From: Pseudoclavibacter sp. CFCC 11306 | GTDB lineage: Bacteria; Actinomycetota; Actinomycetes; Actinomycetales; Microbacteriaceae | Assembly (NCBI RefSeq): GCF_008831235.1 | Contig: NZ_WBKF01000001.1 | Span: 496,001-560,000, forward strand | DNA length: 64,000 nt | Reading direction: 5' to 3' | Shown here: positions 37,673-46,937 of the stretch, in pieces | Numbering within the stretch: the stretch's first letter is position 1 | Layout: each line of letters begins with the position of its first letter | Program-made: the position numbers and the translations under genes | Notes under the pieces: model-generated | What the model saw: only the letters and a program-made list of their open reading frames with translations | What the model was told of the DNA's origin: nothing | The model's database searches: none

Positions 37673-38188
37673 ATGGCAGCGCACAGAGGGCACGGGTCGG
37701 CCACGCCGGCGACCCGTGCCCTCGACCGTGCCGGAGTGGCCTATCAGCTGCACGGCTTCGAGCATGACCCCGATGACCGACACTTCGGCGACGAAGCCGT
37801 CGACAAGCTCGATCTGCCTGCAGACCGCATCTTCAAGACGCTGGTCGTCGAGATCGACGGTGCTGCATCGCGCAGTCAGGATCTCGCCGTCGGCGTCGTG
37901 AGTCTGGATGCGCGACTCGATCTCAAGGCCATGGCGCACGCGTTGGGAGTCAAACGGTGCCACATGGCCGATCCTCAGCTGGCACAGCGCCGCACCGGCT
38001 ATGTGGTCGGCGGCATCAGTCCGCTGGGGCAGAAGAGCCGGCTGCCCATCTTCGTCGACGACGGCGCCCGCTCCATCGAGACCATGCTGGTCTCCGGCGG
38101 TCAGCGTGGGCTTGACGTCGAGCTGGCGCCAGACGACCTCTGCAGCGTCACCGGAGCATGCTACGCCCCCATCGCCAAACGCGACTGA
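37673..38188 (+). CDS. ybaK: Cys-tRNA(Pro)/Cys-tRNA(Cys) deacylase
   Basis: A 171-residue YbaK-family trans-editing protein that hydrolyses cysteine wrongly attached to tRNA-Pro. Family features are the N-terminal ATPATRALDRAGV, HDPDDRHFGDEAVDKL (near 31), RIFKTLVVEID with the catalytic-pocket lysine (near 53) and GGISPLGQKSRLP (near 111). Length is close to the usual 155-165. It follows fda after 24 nt. A hairpin at 38208-38247 ends the unit. Confidence 0.93.
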   Translation: MAAHRGHGSATPATRALDRAGVAYQLHGFEHDPDDRHFGDEAVDKLDLPADRIFKTLVVEIDGAASRSQDLAVGVVSLDARLDLKAMAHALGVKRCHMADPQLAQRRTGYVVGGISPLGQKSRLPIFVDDGARSIETMLVSGGQRGLDVELAPDDLCSVTGACYAPIAKRD

Positions 38189-38207
38189 GCGGCGCCGGGC
38201 GCAGAGA

Positions 38208-38247
38208 ACCGGTGGCGGCGTCCACGCTGTGAGACACCACCACCGGT
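38208..38247. terminator. Hairpin between ybaK and the small leaderless gene
   Basis: ACCGGTGG (38208-38215) pairs with CCACCGGT (38240-38247). It lies 20 nt after the ybaK stop and 14 nt after the stop of the opposing small gene, so it could serve both. No T-run. Confidence 0.5.
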
Positions 38248-38260
38248 GTGAGAGTTCAGG

Positions 38261-38464
38261 TCAGCTCTCAGAGACGGCAGCCGAATCGTTGTGCTTCGAT
38301 CCAGCGCGACGACGCGTGCCGAGCTCTCCGTCGACTTGGTCGGCGAAGTCGGTGCTCTGTGCAGTCATCGGGGACTCATCCTGCCAGATCTGTTCGAGAT
38401 CAGCATCGAGCCCAGCTTCCTTCCGGGCCCTTCGCCCGGGATCCTTCTCTCGGTTCGTGCTCAT
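38261..38464 (-). CDS. Small hydrophilic protein of unknown function
   Basis: A 67-residue, highly charged protein with no membrane segment (MSTNREKDPGRRARKEAGL at the start) and no cysteine. I do not recognise a family. A TAGACT -10 box ends exactly 6 nt before the ATG, the same leaderless layout as many clear genes here, which is the main reason to believe it is real. It is convergent with ybaK and divergent from the downstream hydrolase gene. Composition suggests a disordered or nucleic-acid-associated protein. Confidence 0.6.
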   Translation of the reverse strand: MSTNREKDPGRRARKEAGLDADLEQIWQDESPMTAQSTDFADQVDGELGTRRRAGSKHNDSAAVSES

Positions 38465-38470
38465 GTCTGC

Positions 38471-38476
38471 AGTCTA
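38471..38476 (-). promoter_or_regulatory. -10 box of the small gene (leaderless)
   Basis: TAGACT on the minus strand ends 6 nt before the ATG at 38464. Confidence 0.55.
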
Positions 38477-38552
38477 AGCCGAGCACGAGCGGCTCACCTC
38501 GGAACCACGAGATGATATATCGACCCGCCGAAGGCCGATCGAGCGCATGAGG

Positions 38553-38558
38553 TACTCT
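38553..38558 (+). promoter_or_regulatory. -10 box of the hydrolase gene (leaderless)
   Basis: TACTCT ends 6 nt before the ATG at 38565 and selects that start over the ATG at 38547. Confidence 0.5.
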
Positions 38559-38564
38559 CCACAC

Positions 38565-39368
38565 ATGCAGTCGTTCACCGTGCACTCATCGCTCGACGGC
38601 GTCGAACTGCGCTGCCGCCGTTTCAGCGCGACGGCAGCGACCGACCTGGCTCCAGTCATCATGCTGCACGGCACCGCGCTGTCGCAGTCCGTTTGGCGCG
38701 GCATGGGCTGGATCGACCCGGTTCTGCCGGCCCGAGACGTGCTCACCATGGATCTCCGCGGTCACGGCCGCAGCGGCAGACCGCACGACGCGACGGCCTA
38801 CGACATGCGCCACTTCGTCACAGACGTCTGCGATGTGCTCGACGCCGCTCAGATTCCCCAGGCGGCAGTCGTGGGCTATTCTCTCGGCGGTCGCATCATG
38901 TTCTCACTCGCTGCAGACCACCCCACACGAGTCTCGACGATGGTGAGCGTGGCGGGATCGCCGCAGAACTCCCCCGGCGCATTCGACCGGGTCTTCTTTC
39001 CCGGCATCGTCGAGACGCTGCGACAGGGGTCTATGGAGCTGTTCATCGAGCGCTGGGAGCAGCATCTCGGCCGCCCCCTCTCGGCTTCGACCGTTCTGGC
39101 CATGCGGATGAACGACCCGCTCGCCCTCGCCGCCTACATGACCGCGGCCGACGGAGATCGCGGCGTGCCGACCCGCGTGCTCTCCACGATGCGCATGCCG
39201 ACGCTGCTTCTGGCCGGCTGTGCGGATGCCGAACGCGAGCAGGCTGCCCGGCTGGCGGCCGCATACCTGCCGAACGCCCGCATCCGCCTGCTCCCGGGGG
39301 TCACGCACAGTGGAATCCTGCGTTCGCCGACAGCGTGCCAGGCGACCGCCGACTTCCTCGCTCGCTGA
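38565..39368 (+). CDS. Alpha/beta hydrolase
   Basis: A 267-residue alpha/beta hydrolase. The oxyanion-hole strand is MLHGTALSQSVW (near 31), the nucleophile elbow VVGYSLGGRIMF (near 101, Ser), and the catalytic His lies in PGVTHSGILRSP (near 248). The Asp is probably in the LAGCADAER loop (near 222). This resembles 3-oxoadipate enol-lactonase/haloperoxidase-like hydrolases but the substrate is not determined. The start is placed 6 nt after TACTCT. It precedes the AcoR-like regulator by 25 nt, but that gene has its own -10 box. Confidence 0.88.
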   Translation: MQSFTVHSSLDGVELRCRRFSATAATDLAPVIMLHGTALSQSVWRGMGWIDPVLPARDVLTMDLRGHGRSGRPHDATAYDMRHFVTDVCDVLDAAQIPQAAVVGYSLGGRIMFSLAADHPTRVSTMVSVAGSPQNSPGAFDRVFFPGIVETLRQGSMELFIERWEQHLGRPLSASTVLAMRMNDPLALAAYMTAADGDRGVPTRVLSTMRMPTLLLAGCADAEREQAARLAAAYLPNARIRLLPGVTHSGILRSPTACQATADFLAR

Positions 39369-39381
39369 CAGATTCATCGCA

Positions 39382-39387
39382 TAGACT
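39382..39387 (+). promoter_or_regulatory. -10 box of the AcoR-like regulator (leaderless GTG)
   Basis: TAGACT ends 6 nt before the GTG at 39394. Confidence 0.6.
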
Positions 39388-39393
39388 GCACCC

Positions 39394-41235
39394 GTGTCAG
39401 TTCCATCGCCTCGCATGCCCAAAGGCCTCTCTGGGGCCGTCCGGGCCCGCGAGCGGCTGATCACCTCCGGCGCCGTCGACGACGCACTGCTGCGCCCTGA
39501 GATCGCCGAATCCTGGCGACGCTGCCGCGAGGCCGATGTCTCGGCGCACGACCTGCAGCAGATCACGCCGATCAGCAGCGTGGCTCAGACACCGTTGGCC
39601 CGGCACTCGACCGAAGCGCTGCAGACCCTCGCCGGCGACCTCAGCGAGGTCAGCGCCGGCGTCGTCGTCGCCGACACCACCGGCAACATCGTGTCGGCCG
39701 CGTTCTGCGACATCTCCGGCCGCGACTCGCTCAGCGAGATCAACATGCTGCCCGGCTACTCTTTCGCCGAGGCGTCGGTCGGCACGAACGGCATCGGCAC
39801 GACGCTTGCGACGGGCAGGCCCACTGCCGTCATCGGCGCCGAACACTTCAACGACGCCTTCCAGCAGTACGCCTGTGTCGGCCTGCCGCTGCGCCACCCG
39901 ATCAGCGGTCAGCTCATCGGCGTCGTCGAGATGACCACCAAGGCCACCCGAGACGAACTCGCGACCAAGCTGATGCGTCACACCCTCAGCATCGCCAAGA
40001 GACGCATCGAGCATCGACTGCTGGACGAGACGACCAGCGAACGCCAGCCGCTGCTGCGCCTGTTCAGCGATCGCGACGCGCTGGCAACCGGGCCGGTGCT
40101 CGCCTACGCCGACGGCTTCGAGATCTGCAACACCTGGGCGACGCTCACGCTCGACGTCGAAGACCGAGCCATGCTGCAGCGCACCGCCCTGCGCATGATC
40201 ACCCAGCACAGCGCCGATCGCCGACAGGTTCGTCTGCACACCGGTGCCGAGTGCGTGATGAAGCCGACGCTGCTGATGTCGTCCGGGCTCGCTCAAGACG
40301 GTCTGGTGCTCGAGCTCGAGTTCATCGGCACCAGTCGCTCGCTCGGGGTCATCGGCCACACCGGCACGAGCAGCACCATGCGTCTGGGCGAGAACTATCG
40401 TCGCTTCGCAGACGTCCAGCTGCTCTCTGGACGGTCTCCTCTGTGGCTGCAGACTCGCACCGATCTGGGCGCAGCACTGCGTCGACGCGAGTCGGTGCTC
40501 GCAGTCGGCGAGACCGGAACGGGCAAGACCTCGGCCGTCGACGAGATCTTCCACCAGCTCAAGCCCGACGGCCGCAGCACGATCGTCGAGCCCGAAGACC
40601 TGTATCGTCGCGTGCGTCGCGGCCGCGGCTTCGCACAGCTGCTCGCCGGCCGGCCAGACCTGCTCATTCTGCGCAACATCCACTCGCTGCCGCAAGAGAC
40701 CATCGAGCCGCTGGCCGAGTTCCTGATCACCCGTTCCGCCGACGTGCTGGTGGCCGCGACGTACAACCCGTCGCACATGAGCGACCGGATGCCCTCGGCA
40801 CAGCTGCTCCCGTTCTTTCAGCACACCACGATGATTCCCGCTCTGCGACATCGCCCGGACGACATTCCCGGCATCGTCGCGCAGTTTCTGCAGGTGCTCG
40901 CCGGCGACAGACAGCCGCTGCGCGTCGCAGACGACGCCATGGCCGCGCTGAGCCAGTCGAGCTGGCCCGGAAATCTCAAGCAGCTGCACGACGTGCTCGC
41001 GACGCTGGTCTCGAACCTCGAGCCCGGGCAGACCGTGCAGCGCAGCGACATCCCACGCTTCGCGAGCCTCAGCGACCTCATGGTGCTCACCGCCATGGAG
41101 GCCATCGAGCGGGATGCGATCGTGCAGAACCTGTACGAGTGCAACCGAAACAAGTCTGCGACGGCTCAGGCGCTGGGCATCTCGCGGTCGTCGCTCTACC
41201 GCAAGATGCGTGCCTACGGCCTCGAAGACATCTGA
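39394..41235 (+). CDS. AcoR-like GAF/AAA+/Fis transcriptional activator, sigma-54-independent form
   Basis: A 613-residue regulator: GAF-like sensor (about 60-200), a degenerate AAA+ core (about 355-540) and a C-terminal Fis helix-turn-helix (KSATAQALGISRSSLYRKM, near 588). Walker A (GETGTGKTS) is at about 373 but the Walker B region reads DLLILRNIHSL (near 423), only about 50 residues later. The GAFTGA loop that contacts sigma-54 is absent, fitting actinobacteria, which lack sigma-54. Relatives (AcoR, MimR type) activate acetoin, alcohol or aldehyde genes. The neighbours (DUF779 protein and aldehyde dehydrogenase) suggest it activates that pair. Its stop abuts the DUF779 stop with no gap (TGATCA). 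Confidence 0.85.
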   Translation: MSVPSPRMPKGLSGAVRARERLITSGAVDDALLRPEIAESWRRCREADVSAHDLQQITPISSVAQTPLARHSTEALQTLAGDLSEVSAGVVVADTTGNIVSAAFCDISGRDSLSEINMLPGYSFAEASVGTNGIGTTLATGRPTAVIGAEHFNDAFQQYACVGLPLRHPISGQLIGVVEMTTKATRDELATKLMRHTLSIAKRRIEHRLLDETTSERQPLLRLFSDRDALATGPVLAYADGFEICNTWATLTLDVEDRAMLQRTALRMITQHSADRRQVRLHTGAECVMKPTLLMSSGLAQDGLVLELEFIGTSRSLGVIGHTGTSSTMRLGENYRRFADVQLLSGRSPLWLQTRTDLGAALRRRESVLAVGETGTGKTSAVDEIFHQLKPDGRSTIVEPEDLYRRVRRGRGFAQLLAGRPDLLILRNIHSLPQETIEPLAEFLITRSADVLVAATYNPSHMSDRMPSAQLLPFFQHTTMIPALRHRPDDIPGIVAQFLQVLAGDRQPLRVADDAMAALSQSSWPGNLKQLHDVLATLVSNLEPGQTVQRSDIPRFASLSDLMVLTAMEAIERDAIVQNLYECNRNKSATAQALGISRSSLYRKMRAYGLEDI

Positions 41236-41781
41236 TCAGAAGGTCGGCAGCTGACAGACCGAGCCGAACTCGCCGTCGAGATCGACCGGTGGCAGCGGTC
41301 TCGGCGTCTCAGCCCCTGCGTCGACTTCGGCCTTCGTGGGAGCCGGAGCCAGCTCGGCGGTCTCCTCGCTGCTGAACAGACGGCCGCGAGACAGAAAGAC
41401 GTACCCTTCGGGCCCCTCCAGCGAGAATCCGCCCAGGCCGACACCCTCTGCCACGTCGATCACGACCTGGGTGTGCTCCCACGCCGAGAACTGCGTGCTG
41501 GAGATCCAGACCGGCGTGCCCGCGGCATCCGCACTGCTGCCGTCCAGGACGAAGCCCAGCAGTCGGTCGAGCGGTGAGACGATGTAGCTGCCCACTCGAA
41601 AGCATGCTGGCCCTGATCCCTCGCAGCAGCCGCCGGACTGATGGAAGATCACGTCGCCGTGCTTCTCACGAATGGTGTGCAGCACCGCCGCAGCCGCGGT
41701 CGTGATCACGACTCGCGAGTGCAGCGCCTGTTCGAGCAGTGCGGCAGGCGTGCCGTCGACTGACTCAGTGCGTGGGCTCAT
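41236..41781 (-). CDS. DUF779 domain protein
   Basis: A 181-residue protein with the conserved DUF779 core, FHQSGGCCEGSGPACF near 46-61 (four cysteines) and the following SPLDRLLGFVLDG and YVFLSRGRLFS blocks. The biochemical role is not established, but DUF779 genes recur next to aldehyde dehydrogenases of the AldB/ExaC type. Compared with the usual 120-130 residues it has a Pro/Glu-rich C-terminal extension of about 45. The ATG at 41781 is chosen for AAGGAG 7 nt upstream. It lies downstream of the aldehyde dehydrogenase gene on the same strand. Confidence 0.88.
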   Translation of the reverse strand: MSPRTESVDGTPAALLEQALHSRVVITTAAAAVLHTIREKHGDVIFHQSGGCCEGSGPACFRVGSYIVSPLDRLLGFVLDGSSADAAGTPVWISSTQFSAWEHTQVVIDVAEGVGLGGFSLEGPEGYVFLSRGRLFSSEETAELAPAPTKAEVDAGAETPRPLPPVDLDGEFGSVCQLPTF

Positions 41782-41868
41782 GATTGACTCCTTCGTCGAA
41801 GGCATCGAAGATGCCGGTGTTCCCATCGTGACGGACGCGCACGTCGAGTGCCAGCCATCGAAGACGAT

Positions 41869-41917
41869 GACGGGGCGGCCCGCCGTTCCGAAGCGGAACG
41901 ATCGGGCACGCCCCGTC
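41869..41917 (-). terminator. Hairpin between aldehyde dehydrogenase and DUF779 genes
   Basis: GACGGGGC (41869-41876) pairs with GCCCCGTC (41910-41917), enclosing an inner CGTTCCG-AAG-CGGAACG hairpin (41884-41900). It may attenuate read-through into the DUF779 gene. Confidence 0.5.
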
Positions 41918-41975
41918 ACGTCGATGTCCGAGCCGACACAGCTGCGACTCGGCCTGCGGTCACCCCCGTATGCTG

Positions 41976-41999
41976 CCCTGATCTCCGAAGCGATCAGGG
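41976..41999 (-). terminator. Hairpin just after the aldehyde dehydrogenase gene
   Basis: CCCTGATC (41976-41983) and GATCAGGG (41992-41999) form an 8-bp stem with an 8-nt loop, 21 nt past the stop codon. The remaining sequence of the 41782-42020 gap holds no gene. Confidence 0.5.
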
Positions 42000-42020
42000 T
42001 CACACGTGGTGTGCGTCGGT

Positions 42021-43544
42021 TTAGAAGAAGCCCTGCGGCTTCTCGCTGTACGACACCAGGAGGTTCTTGACCTGCTGGTAGGCATCGAGCACCATCTTGT
42101 GCGTCTCACGACCGATGCCCGACTCTTTATAGCCGCCGAAGGCCGCGCCCGCCGGGTAGTTGTGATAGGTGTTCGTCCAGACACGACCGGCCTGGATGCC
42201 GCGGCCGGCCTTGTACGCGATGTTGCCGTTACGACTCCACACGCCCGAGCCGAGGCCGTAGAGCGTGTCGTTGGCGATGTCGAGCGCCTCGTCGAAGTCT
42301 TTGAACGTCGTCACTGAGACGACCGGCCCGAAGATCTCTTCCTGGAAGATGCGCTGCTTGTTGTTGCCCTTGAAGATCGTCGGCTTGATGTAGTAGCCGC
42401 CCGCAAGATCGCCGTCGAGCACATTGCGCTCACCGCCGGTCAGCAGTTCTGCGCCTTCCTGCTTGCCGATCTCAAGGTAGCTGAGAATCTTCTTCAGCTG
42501 AGCCTCACTGGCCTGGGCGCCGACCTGCGTGGCCGTGTCGAGCGGGTCGCCCTGAATCGACTTCTCGACCCGAGCCACTGCGTCAGGCAGGAACGTGTCG
42601 GCGATCGATTCTTGGATCAGCGCACGCGACGGGCAGGTGCAGATCTCGCCCTGGTTGAGCTGGAAGAGTGCGAAGCCCTCGAGCGCCTTGTCGTAGAAGT
42701 CGTCTTTCTTGTCGGCGACGTCTTCGAAGAAGATGTTCGGGCTCTTGCCGCCCAGCTCGAGCGTGGCGGGAATGATCAGGTTCGCGGCCTGCTGCGCGAT
42801 GAACCGACCCGTCGTCGTCGACCCGGTGAACGCGATCTTGCGGATGCGGTTGCTCGACGTCAGCGCAGCACCGGCTTCGGCGCCGAAGCCGTTGACGATG
42901 TTCAGCACGCCGGCCGGCAGCAGGTCTTCGATGACCTTGATCAGTTCGAGCAGCGAGACCGGGGTCGACTCTGCGGGCTTCAGAACGATGGTGTTTCCCG
43001 CTGCAAGAGCGGGAGCGATCTTCCACGCAGCCATCAGAATCGGGAAGTTCCACGGGATGATCTGACCGACGACGCCCAGCGGCTCTTTGAAGTGGTAGGC
43101 CACCATGTCGCTGTCGATCTCGTTGGTGTTGGTCTCCTGCGCGCGGATCGCGGCGGCGAAGTAACGGAAGTGATCGGCCGCCAGCGGGATGTCGGCGGCG
43201 AGCGTCTCGCGCACCGGCTTGCCGTTGTCCCACGTCTCAGCGACGGCGAGCTTCTCGAGGCTGGCGTCGATGCGGTCGCCGATCTTCCACAGAATGTCAG
43301 CTCGCTCGGTTGCAGAGAGCTTGCTCCACTTCGGGAACGCCGCCCATGCGGCGTCGAGCGCCTTCTCGACGTCGGCGCCTTTGCCGCGTGCCACCTTGGT
43401 GAAGACCTTGCCGGTGACCGGAGTGATGTTGTCGAAGTACTCTCCGTCTGCCGGCGGCACCCACGCGCCGCCGATGAAGTTGTCGTACTTCTCCTGGAAC
43501 GTGATCAGGCTGCCCTCGCTGCCGGGCGCTGCATAGATCGTCAT
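42021..43544 (-). CDS. Aldehyde dehydrogenase (AldB/ExaC type, probably acetaldehyde)
   Basis: A 507-residue NAD(P)-dependent aldehyde dehydrogenase oxidising aldehydes to acids. The catalytic Cys lies in [11 protein letters not shown] (near 296-306); the ExICTCPS form marks the AldB/ExaC acetaldehyde-type enzymes. The general-base Glu is in [10 protein letters not shown] (near 264) and NAD-binding [11 protein letters not shown] near 240. AAGGAGC lies 5 nt before the ATG. A pair of 10-bp inverted-repeat arms at 43622-43688 upstream is a candidate binding site for the GAF/Fis activator. With the DUF779 protein it forms an aldehyde-oxidation unit. Confidence 0.92.
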   Translation of the reverse strand: MTIYAAPGSEGSLITFQEKYDNFIGGAWVPPADGEYFDNITPVTGKVFTKVARGKGADVEKALDAAWAAFPKWSKLSATERADILWKIGDRIDASLEKLAVAETWDNGKPVRETLAADIPLAADHFRYFAAAIRAQETNTNEIDSDMVAYHFKEPLGVVGQIIPWNFPILMAAWKIAPALAAGNTIVLKPAESTPVSLLELIKVIEDLLPAGVLNIVNGFGAEAGAALTSSNRIRKIAFTGSTTTGRFIAQQAANLIIPATLELGGKSPNIFFEDVADKKDDFYDKALEGFALFQLNQGEICTCPSRALIQESIADTFLPDAVARVEKSIQGDPLDTATQVGAQASEAQLKKILSYLEIGKQEGAELLTGGERNVLDGDLAGGYYIKPTIFKGNNKQRIFQEEIFGPVVSVTTFKDFDEALDIANDTLYGLGSGVWSRNGNIAYKAGRGIQAGRVWTNTYHNYPAGAAFGGYKESGIGRETHKMVLDAYQQVKNLLVSYSEKPQGFF

Positions 43545-43621
43545 GATGCTCCTTATATTCCGCTTGTCGCCGGACCAAGCTGACCCGGCAGCCTCGCGAC
43601 CGTCCTTGGCCGCACATCACT

Positions 43622-43688
43622 CATTCTGACAGTGCAGAGAGGGGAAACAACCGGTGTATACGATGTCGGTCGTGGTCGTGTCAGAATG
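43622..43688. promoter_or_regulatory. Spaced inverted repeat upstream of the aldehyde dehydrogenase gene
   Basis: CATTCTGACA (43622-43631) and its exact complement TGTCAGAATG (43679-43688) flank 47 bp containing TATACA on the minus strand. AcoR-type activators bind such upstream palindromic arms. The rest of the 43545-43794 gap holds no gene; a second hairpin, CTGCCGCGC with GCGCGGCAG, is at 43741-43778. Confidence 0.5.
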
Positions 43689-43794
43689 GCACATTTCCGT
43701 TCGCCGACCGACATCTTTCGCCGACATCTGCCGGAGTGATCTGCCGCGCGTCGAGCTGTGGGCTCGGCTGCGCGGCAGGGCTGCGGAGACGAAA

Positions 43795-43834
43795 GACGCC
43801 GGCATCACACGTTCTGCACGTGGATGCCGGCGTC
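43795..43834 (-). terminator. Terminator of icd
   Basis: GACGCCGGCATC (43795-43806) pairs with GATGCCGGCGTC (43823-43834), with an extra inner CACGT/ACGTG pairing. It lies 52 nt after the icd stop. A long perfect stem without a clear T-run. Confidence 0.7.
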
Positions 43835-43886
43835 TCGCGAGATCAGGCGCCGGTCACAGCCCGTGCGCCACCGAGAGGTGCGTCGT

Positions 43887-46112
43887 TCAGGCGCGACCGA
43901 TCGAGTCGATGATCTCGTTCAGCGCGGCAGAAGGACGCAGCGCCGCCGAGGCGAGTGCGTCGTCGGGACGATAGTAGCCGCCGATGTCGACCGGGCTGCC
44001 CTGCACTGCGAGCAGATCGCTCGTGATCTGCTGCTCGCCCTCGGACAGCGCCTTGGCGACCGGGGCGAAGAGCTCGGCGAGCTCGGCGTCGTCGGTCTGC
44101 TGCGCAAGGTTCTCAGCCCAGAAGCGAGCCACGTAGTAGTGGCTGCCACGGTCGTCGATCTCTCCGGCCTTGCGCGACGGCGAGCGATCTTCGTTGAGGT
44201 AGCGCTCGGTGGCCTGGTCAAGCGCGTCGCCCAGCACCTGCGCGCGCGGGCTGTCGCTCTTTCGAGCATGGAAGCGCAGGCTCTCGCTGATGGCGAGGTA
44301 CTCGCCGAGACTGTCCCAGCGCAGATGGTTCTCGGCCAGGAACTGCTGCACGTGCTTGGGGGCCGAACCGCCGGAACCGGTCTCGAAGAGGCCGCCGCCG
44401 GCGAGCAGCGGAACGACTGACAGCGTCTTGGCGCTGGTGCCGACCTCCAGGATCGGGAACAGGTCGGTCAGGTAGTCACGCAGCACGTTGCCGCTGGCAG
44501 AGATGGTGTCTTCGCCCGCGCGGAAGCGCTTCAGCGTGAACTTCGTGGCCTCGATCGGCGAGAGCACACGGATGTCGAGCCCGTCGGTGTCGAGATCGGC
44601 GAGGTAGGCGTGCACCTTCTCGATGAGGTTGCGATCGTGGGCACGGCTGTCGTCGAGCCAGAACACGACGGGCGTTTCGGACAGACGCGCACGAGTGACC
44701 GCGAGCTTGACCCAGTCGCGAATCGACTCGTCTTTGCTCTGGCAGCCGCGCCAGATGTCGCCGGCCTCGACGCGCTGCTCGATGAGCGCCTCGCCTGCCT
44801 GGTCGAGCACCTGCACGACGCCGGGTCGATCGATCACGAAGGTCTTGTCGTGGCTGCCGTACTCTTCTGCCTTCTTCGCCATGAGACCGACGTTGGGAAC
44901 GCTGCCCACCGTCGTCGGGTCGAACTTGCCGTTGCGCACCGCGTCTTCGATGGTGGCCTCGTAGACGCCTGCGTAGGAGCTGTCCGGAATCACCGCGAAG
45001 GTGTCGTCCTCGGCGCCGGTCATGTCCCAGAGCCGACCGCCGTTGCGGATCAGCGCGGGCAACGAGGCGTCGATGATGACGTCACTCGGCACATGCAGAT
45101 TGCTGATGCCCTTGTCAGAGTTGACCGCCGACAGACGCGGACCGTTCTGGTAGCCGGCCTCGATGGCCTCGCGCACACCTTCGCGAACATCCTCTGGCAG
45201 CGAGTCGATGCCGGCGATCACGCCGCCCAGGCCGTTGTTCGCGCTGATGCCCGCCGCTTCGAGAGCGTCACCGTACTTCTCGAAGAGGTCGGGGAAGAAC
45301 GCGCGCACGACGTGACCGAAGATGACCGGGTCTGAGACCTTCATCATGGTCGCCTTGAGGTGCACTGAGAAGATGACGCCGGCGTCTTTCGCCTGCTGAA
45401 TGGACTCTTTGAGGAAGTCATCCAGTGCCTTGGCGCTGAGGAACGTCGCGTCGAAGACCTCTCCCTCGAGCACCGGGATCGACTCTTTCAGCACCGTGAC
45501 ACTGCCGTCGTCGGCGACGAGCTGCACGGTGAGATCGTCGGCCTTCGGCAGCACCACCGACTGCTCGTTGTGACGGAAGTCATGGTCGCCGAGCGTGAGC
45601 ACGCGAGTCTTCGACTCGGGCGACCACTCAGCCACCGAGTGCGGATGCTTGCGCGCGAAGTTCTTCACGGCGACCGGCACACGACGATCGGAGTTTCCCT
45701 CACGAAGCACGGGGTTGACCGCCGAGCCTTTGATCTTGTCGTAGACGGCGCGCACGCTGCGCTCGTCGTCGTCTGCCGGCTCGTCCGGGAAGTCTGGCAC
45801 GTCGAAGCCCTTGCTCTGCAGCTCGGCGACGGCCGCCTTGAGCTGCGGCACCGATGCCGAGATGTTCGGCAGCTTCAGAATGTTGGCCTCAGGCGTCTTG
45901 GCCAGCGCACCGAGCTCGGCCAGCGCGTCGCCCACCTGCTGCTCTGCGGGAAGGCGATCGCTGAACGCGGCCAAGATGCGGCCGGCCAGCGAGATGTCTT
46001 TCGTCTGCACATCGATGTCGGCGGTCGCGGTGAACGCCTGCAGGATCGGCAGGAAGGAATACGTGGCGAGCAGCGGGGCCTCGTCGGTGTGCGTATAGAT
46101 GATCTTCGCCAT
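43887..46112 (-). CDS. icd: NADP-dependent isocitrate dehydrogenase, monomeric type
   Basis: A 741-residue monomeric isocitrate dehydrogenase oxidising isocitrate to 2-oxoglutarate with NADP in the TCA cycle. The length and sequence ([19 protein letters not shown] at the start, [14 protein letters not shown] near 130, [19 protein letters not shown] near 250, NNGLGGVI near 291) are diagnostic of this class, unrelated in size to the dimeric Icd of 400 residues. It is the usual form in corynebacteria and many other actinobacteria. The start at 46112 fits the family N-terminus; GGGAG lies 12 nt upstream. It follows upp on the same strand after 120 nt and is closed by a strong hairpin. Confidence 0.97.
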   Translation of the reverse strand: MAKIIYTHTDEAPLLATYSFLPILQAFTATADIDVQTKDISLAGRILAAFSDRLPAEQQVGDALAELGALAKTPEANILKLPNISASVPQLKAAVAELQSKGFDVPDFPDEPADDDERSVRAVYDKIKGSAVNPVLREGNSDRRVPVAVKNFARKHPHSVAEWSPESKTRVLTLGDHDFRHNEQSVVLPKADDLTVQLVADDGSVTVLKESIPVLEGEVFDATFLSAKALDDFLKESIQQAKDAGVIFSVHLKATMMKVSDPVIFGHVVRAFFPDLFEKYGDALEAAGISANNGLGGVIAGIDSLPEDVREGVREAIEAGYQNGPRLSAVNSDKGISNLHVPSDVIIDASLPALIRNGGRLWDMTGAEDDTFAVIPDSSYAGVYEATIEDAVRNGKFDPTTVGSVPNVGLMAKKAEEYGSHDKTFVIDRPGVVQVLDQAGEALIEQRVEAGDIWRGCQSKDESIRDWVKLAVTRARLSETPVVFWLDDSRAHDRNLIEKVHAYLADLDTDGLDIRVLSPIEATKFTLKRFRAGEDTISASGNVLRDYLTDLFPILEVGTSAKTLSVVPLLAGGGLFETGSGGSAPKHVQQFLAENHLRWDSLGEYLAISESLRFHARKSDSPRAQVLGDALDQATERYLNEDRSPSRKAGEIDDRGSHYYVARFWAENLAQQTDDAELAELFAPVAKALSEGEQQITSDLLAVQGSPVDIGGYYRPDDALASAALRPSAALNEIIDSIGRA

Positions 46113-46232
46113 GGATGAACTGTCTCCCTTGATCAGGTTCGGTGAGATCTTTCGCCCTGCGAAAGACTCGTGGAACTTCCGCACCCCACGATACCGGATG
46201 CGGCGCCGGGCGACGCACGGCCTCGGGAGGGA

Positions 46233-46868
46233 TCAGTCGATGGTTCCGTAGAGCCGATCGCCGGCGTCGCCGAGGCCCGGAACGATGTAGCTCTGGTCGT
46301 TCAGCCCCTCGTCGACGGCGCCGAGCACCACGGTGAGATCGCGGCCCTCGAAGTGCTTTTCGACCGCCTCGACTCCCTGCGGCGCACCCAGAATGCAGAT
46401 CGCGGTCACCTTGCGAGCTCCGCGTTCGAAGAGGTAGTCGATCGCACCGATCAGCGAACCACCGGTCGCGAGCATCGGATCGAGCACGAAGCAGGCACGA
46501 TCGCTGAGGTCGTCGGGCAGCCGCTTCGCATACGTCGTCGGCTGCAGCGTCTGCTCGTCGCGCACCATGCCGAGGAACCCCACTTCAGCGGTCGGCAGCA
46601 GTTTCGTCATGCCCTCGAGCATGCCGAGTCCTGCGCGCAGGATCGGCACCACCAGCGGCAGCGGCTGCTGCAGCCGCACACCGGTGGTCTCGGCGACGGG
46701 CGTCATGACGCGGACGGCTTCGACGGCCACATCGCGGGTTCCCTCGTAGGCCAGCAGCGTCATGAGCTCTTCGACGAGCTGACGGAACACCGGCTGCGGG
46801 GTGCTCCGGTCTCGGAGAACGGTCAGCTTGTGGTCGATGAGGGGGTGATTGGGAGTGATCAGACGCAT
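46233..46868 (-). CDS. upp: Uracil phosphoribosyltransferase
   Basis: A 211-residue UPRTase converting uracil and PRPP to UMP (pyrimidine salvage). The PRPP motif is in [20 protein letters not shown] (near 126-145), [12 protein letters not shown] is near 74-85 and the uracil-binding [12 protein letters not shown] near the C-terminus. Length is exactly typical. TAGGCT ends 6 nt before the ATG, predicting a leaderless mRNA. The uracil permease gene lies 69 nt upstream on the same strand, so uptake and salvage are adjacent. Confidence 0.97.
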   Translation of the reverse strand: MRLITPNHPLIDHKLTVLRDRSTPQPVFRQLVEELMTLLAYEGTRDVAVEAVRVMTPVAETTGVRLQQPLPLVVPILRAGLGMLEGMTKLLPTAEVGFLGMVRDEQTLQPTTYAKRLPDDLSDRACFVLDPMLATGGSLIGAIDYLFERGARKVTAICILGAPQGVEAVEKHFEGRDLTVVLGAVDEGLNDQSYIVPGLGDAGDRLYGTID

Positions 46869-46874
46869 GCTCTC

Positions 46875-46880
46875 AGCCTA
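46875..46880 (-). promoter_or_regulatory. -10 box of upp (leaderless)
   Basis: TAGGCT on the minus strand ends 6 nt before the upp ATG. Confidence 0.55.
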
Positions 46881-46937
46881 GTCGTGTCATGGTGATGAGG
46901 ATGTCGCGGCCGGCCAGGCTCGGTCGACTCGCGTGGA

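Noticed and set aside
46113-46200. A TPP-riboswitch look-alike upstream of icd (minus strand GGGGTGCGG ... ACCGAACCTGATCAAGGGAG)
   Set aside because: The CTGAGA element and the P4/P5 arm are missing, so no THI-box fold is possible; icd is also not a thiamine gene. Probably chance similarity.
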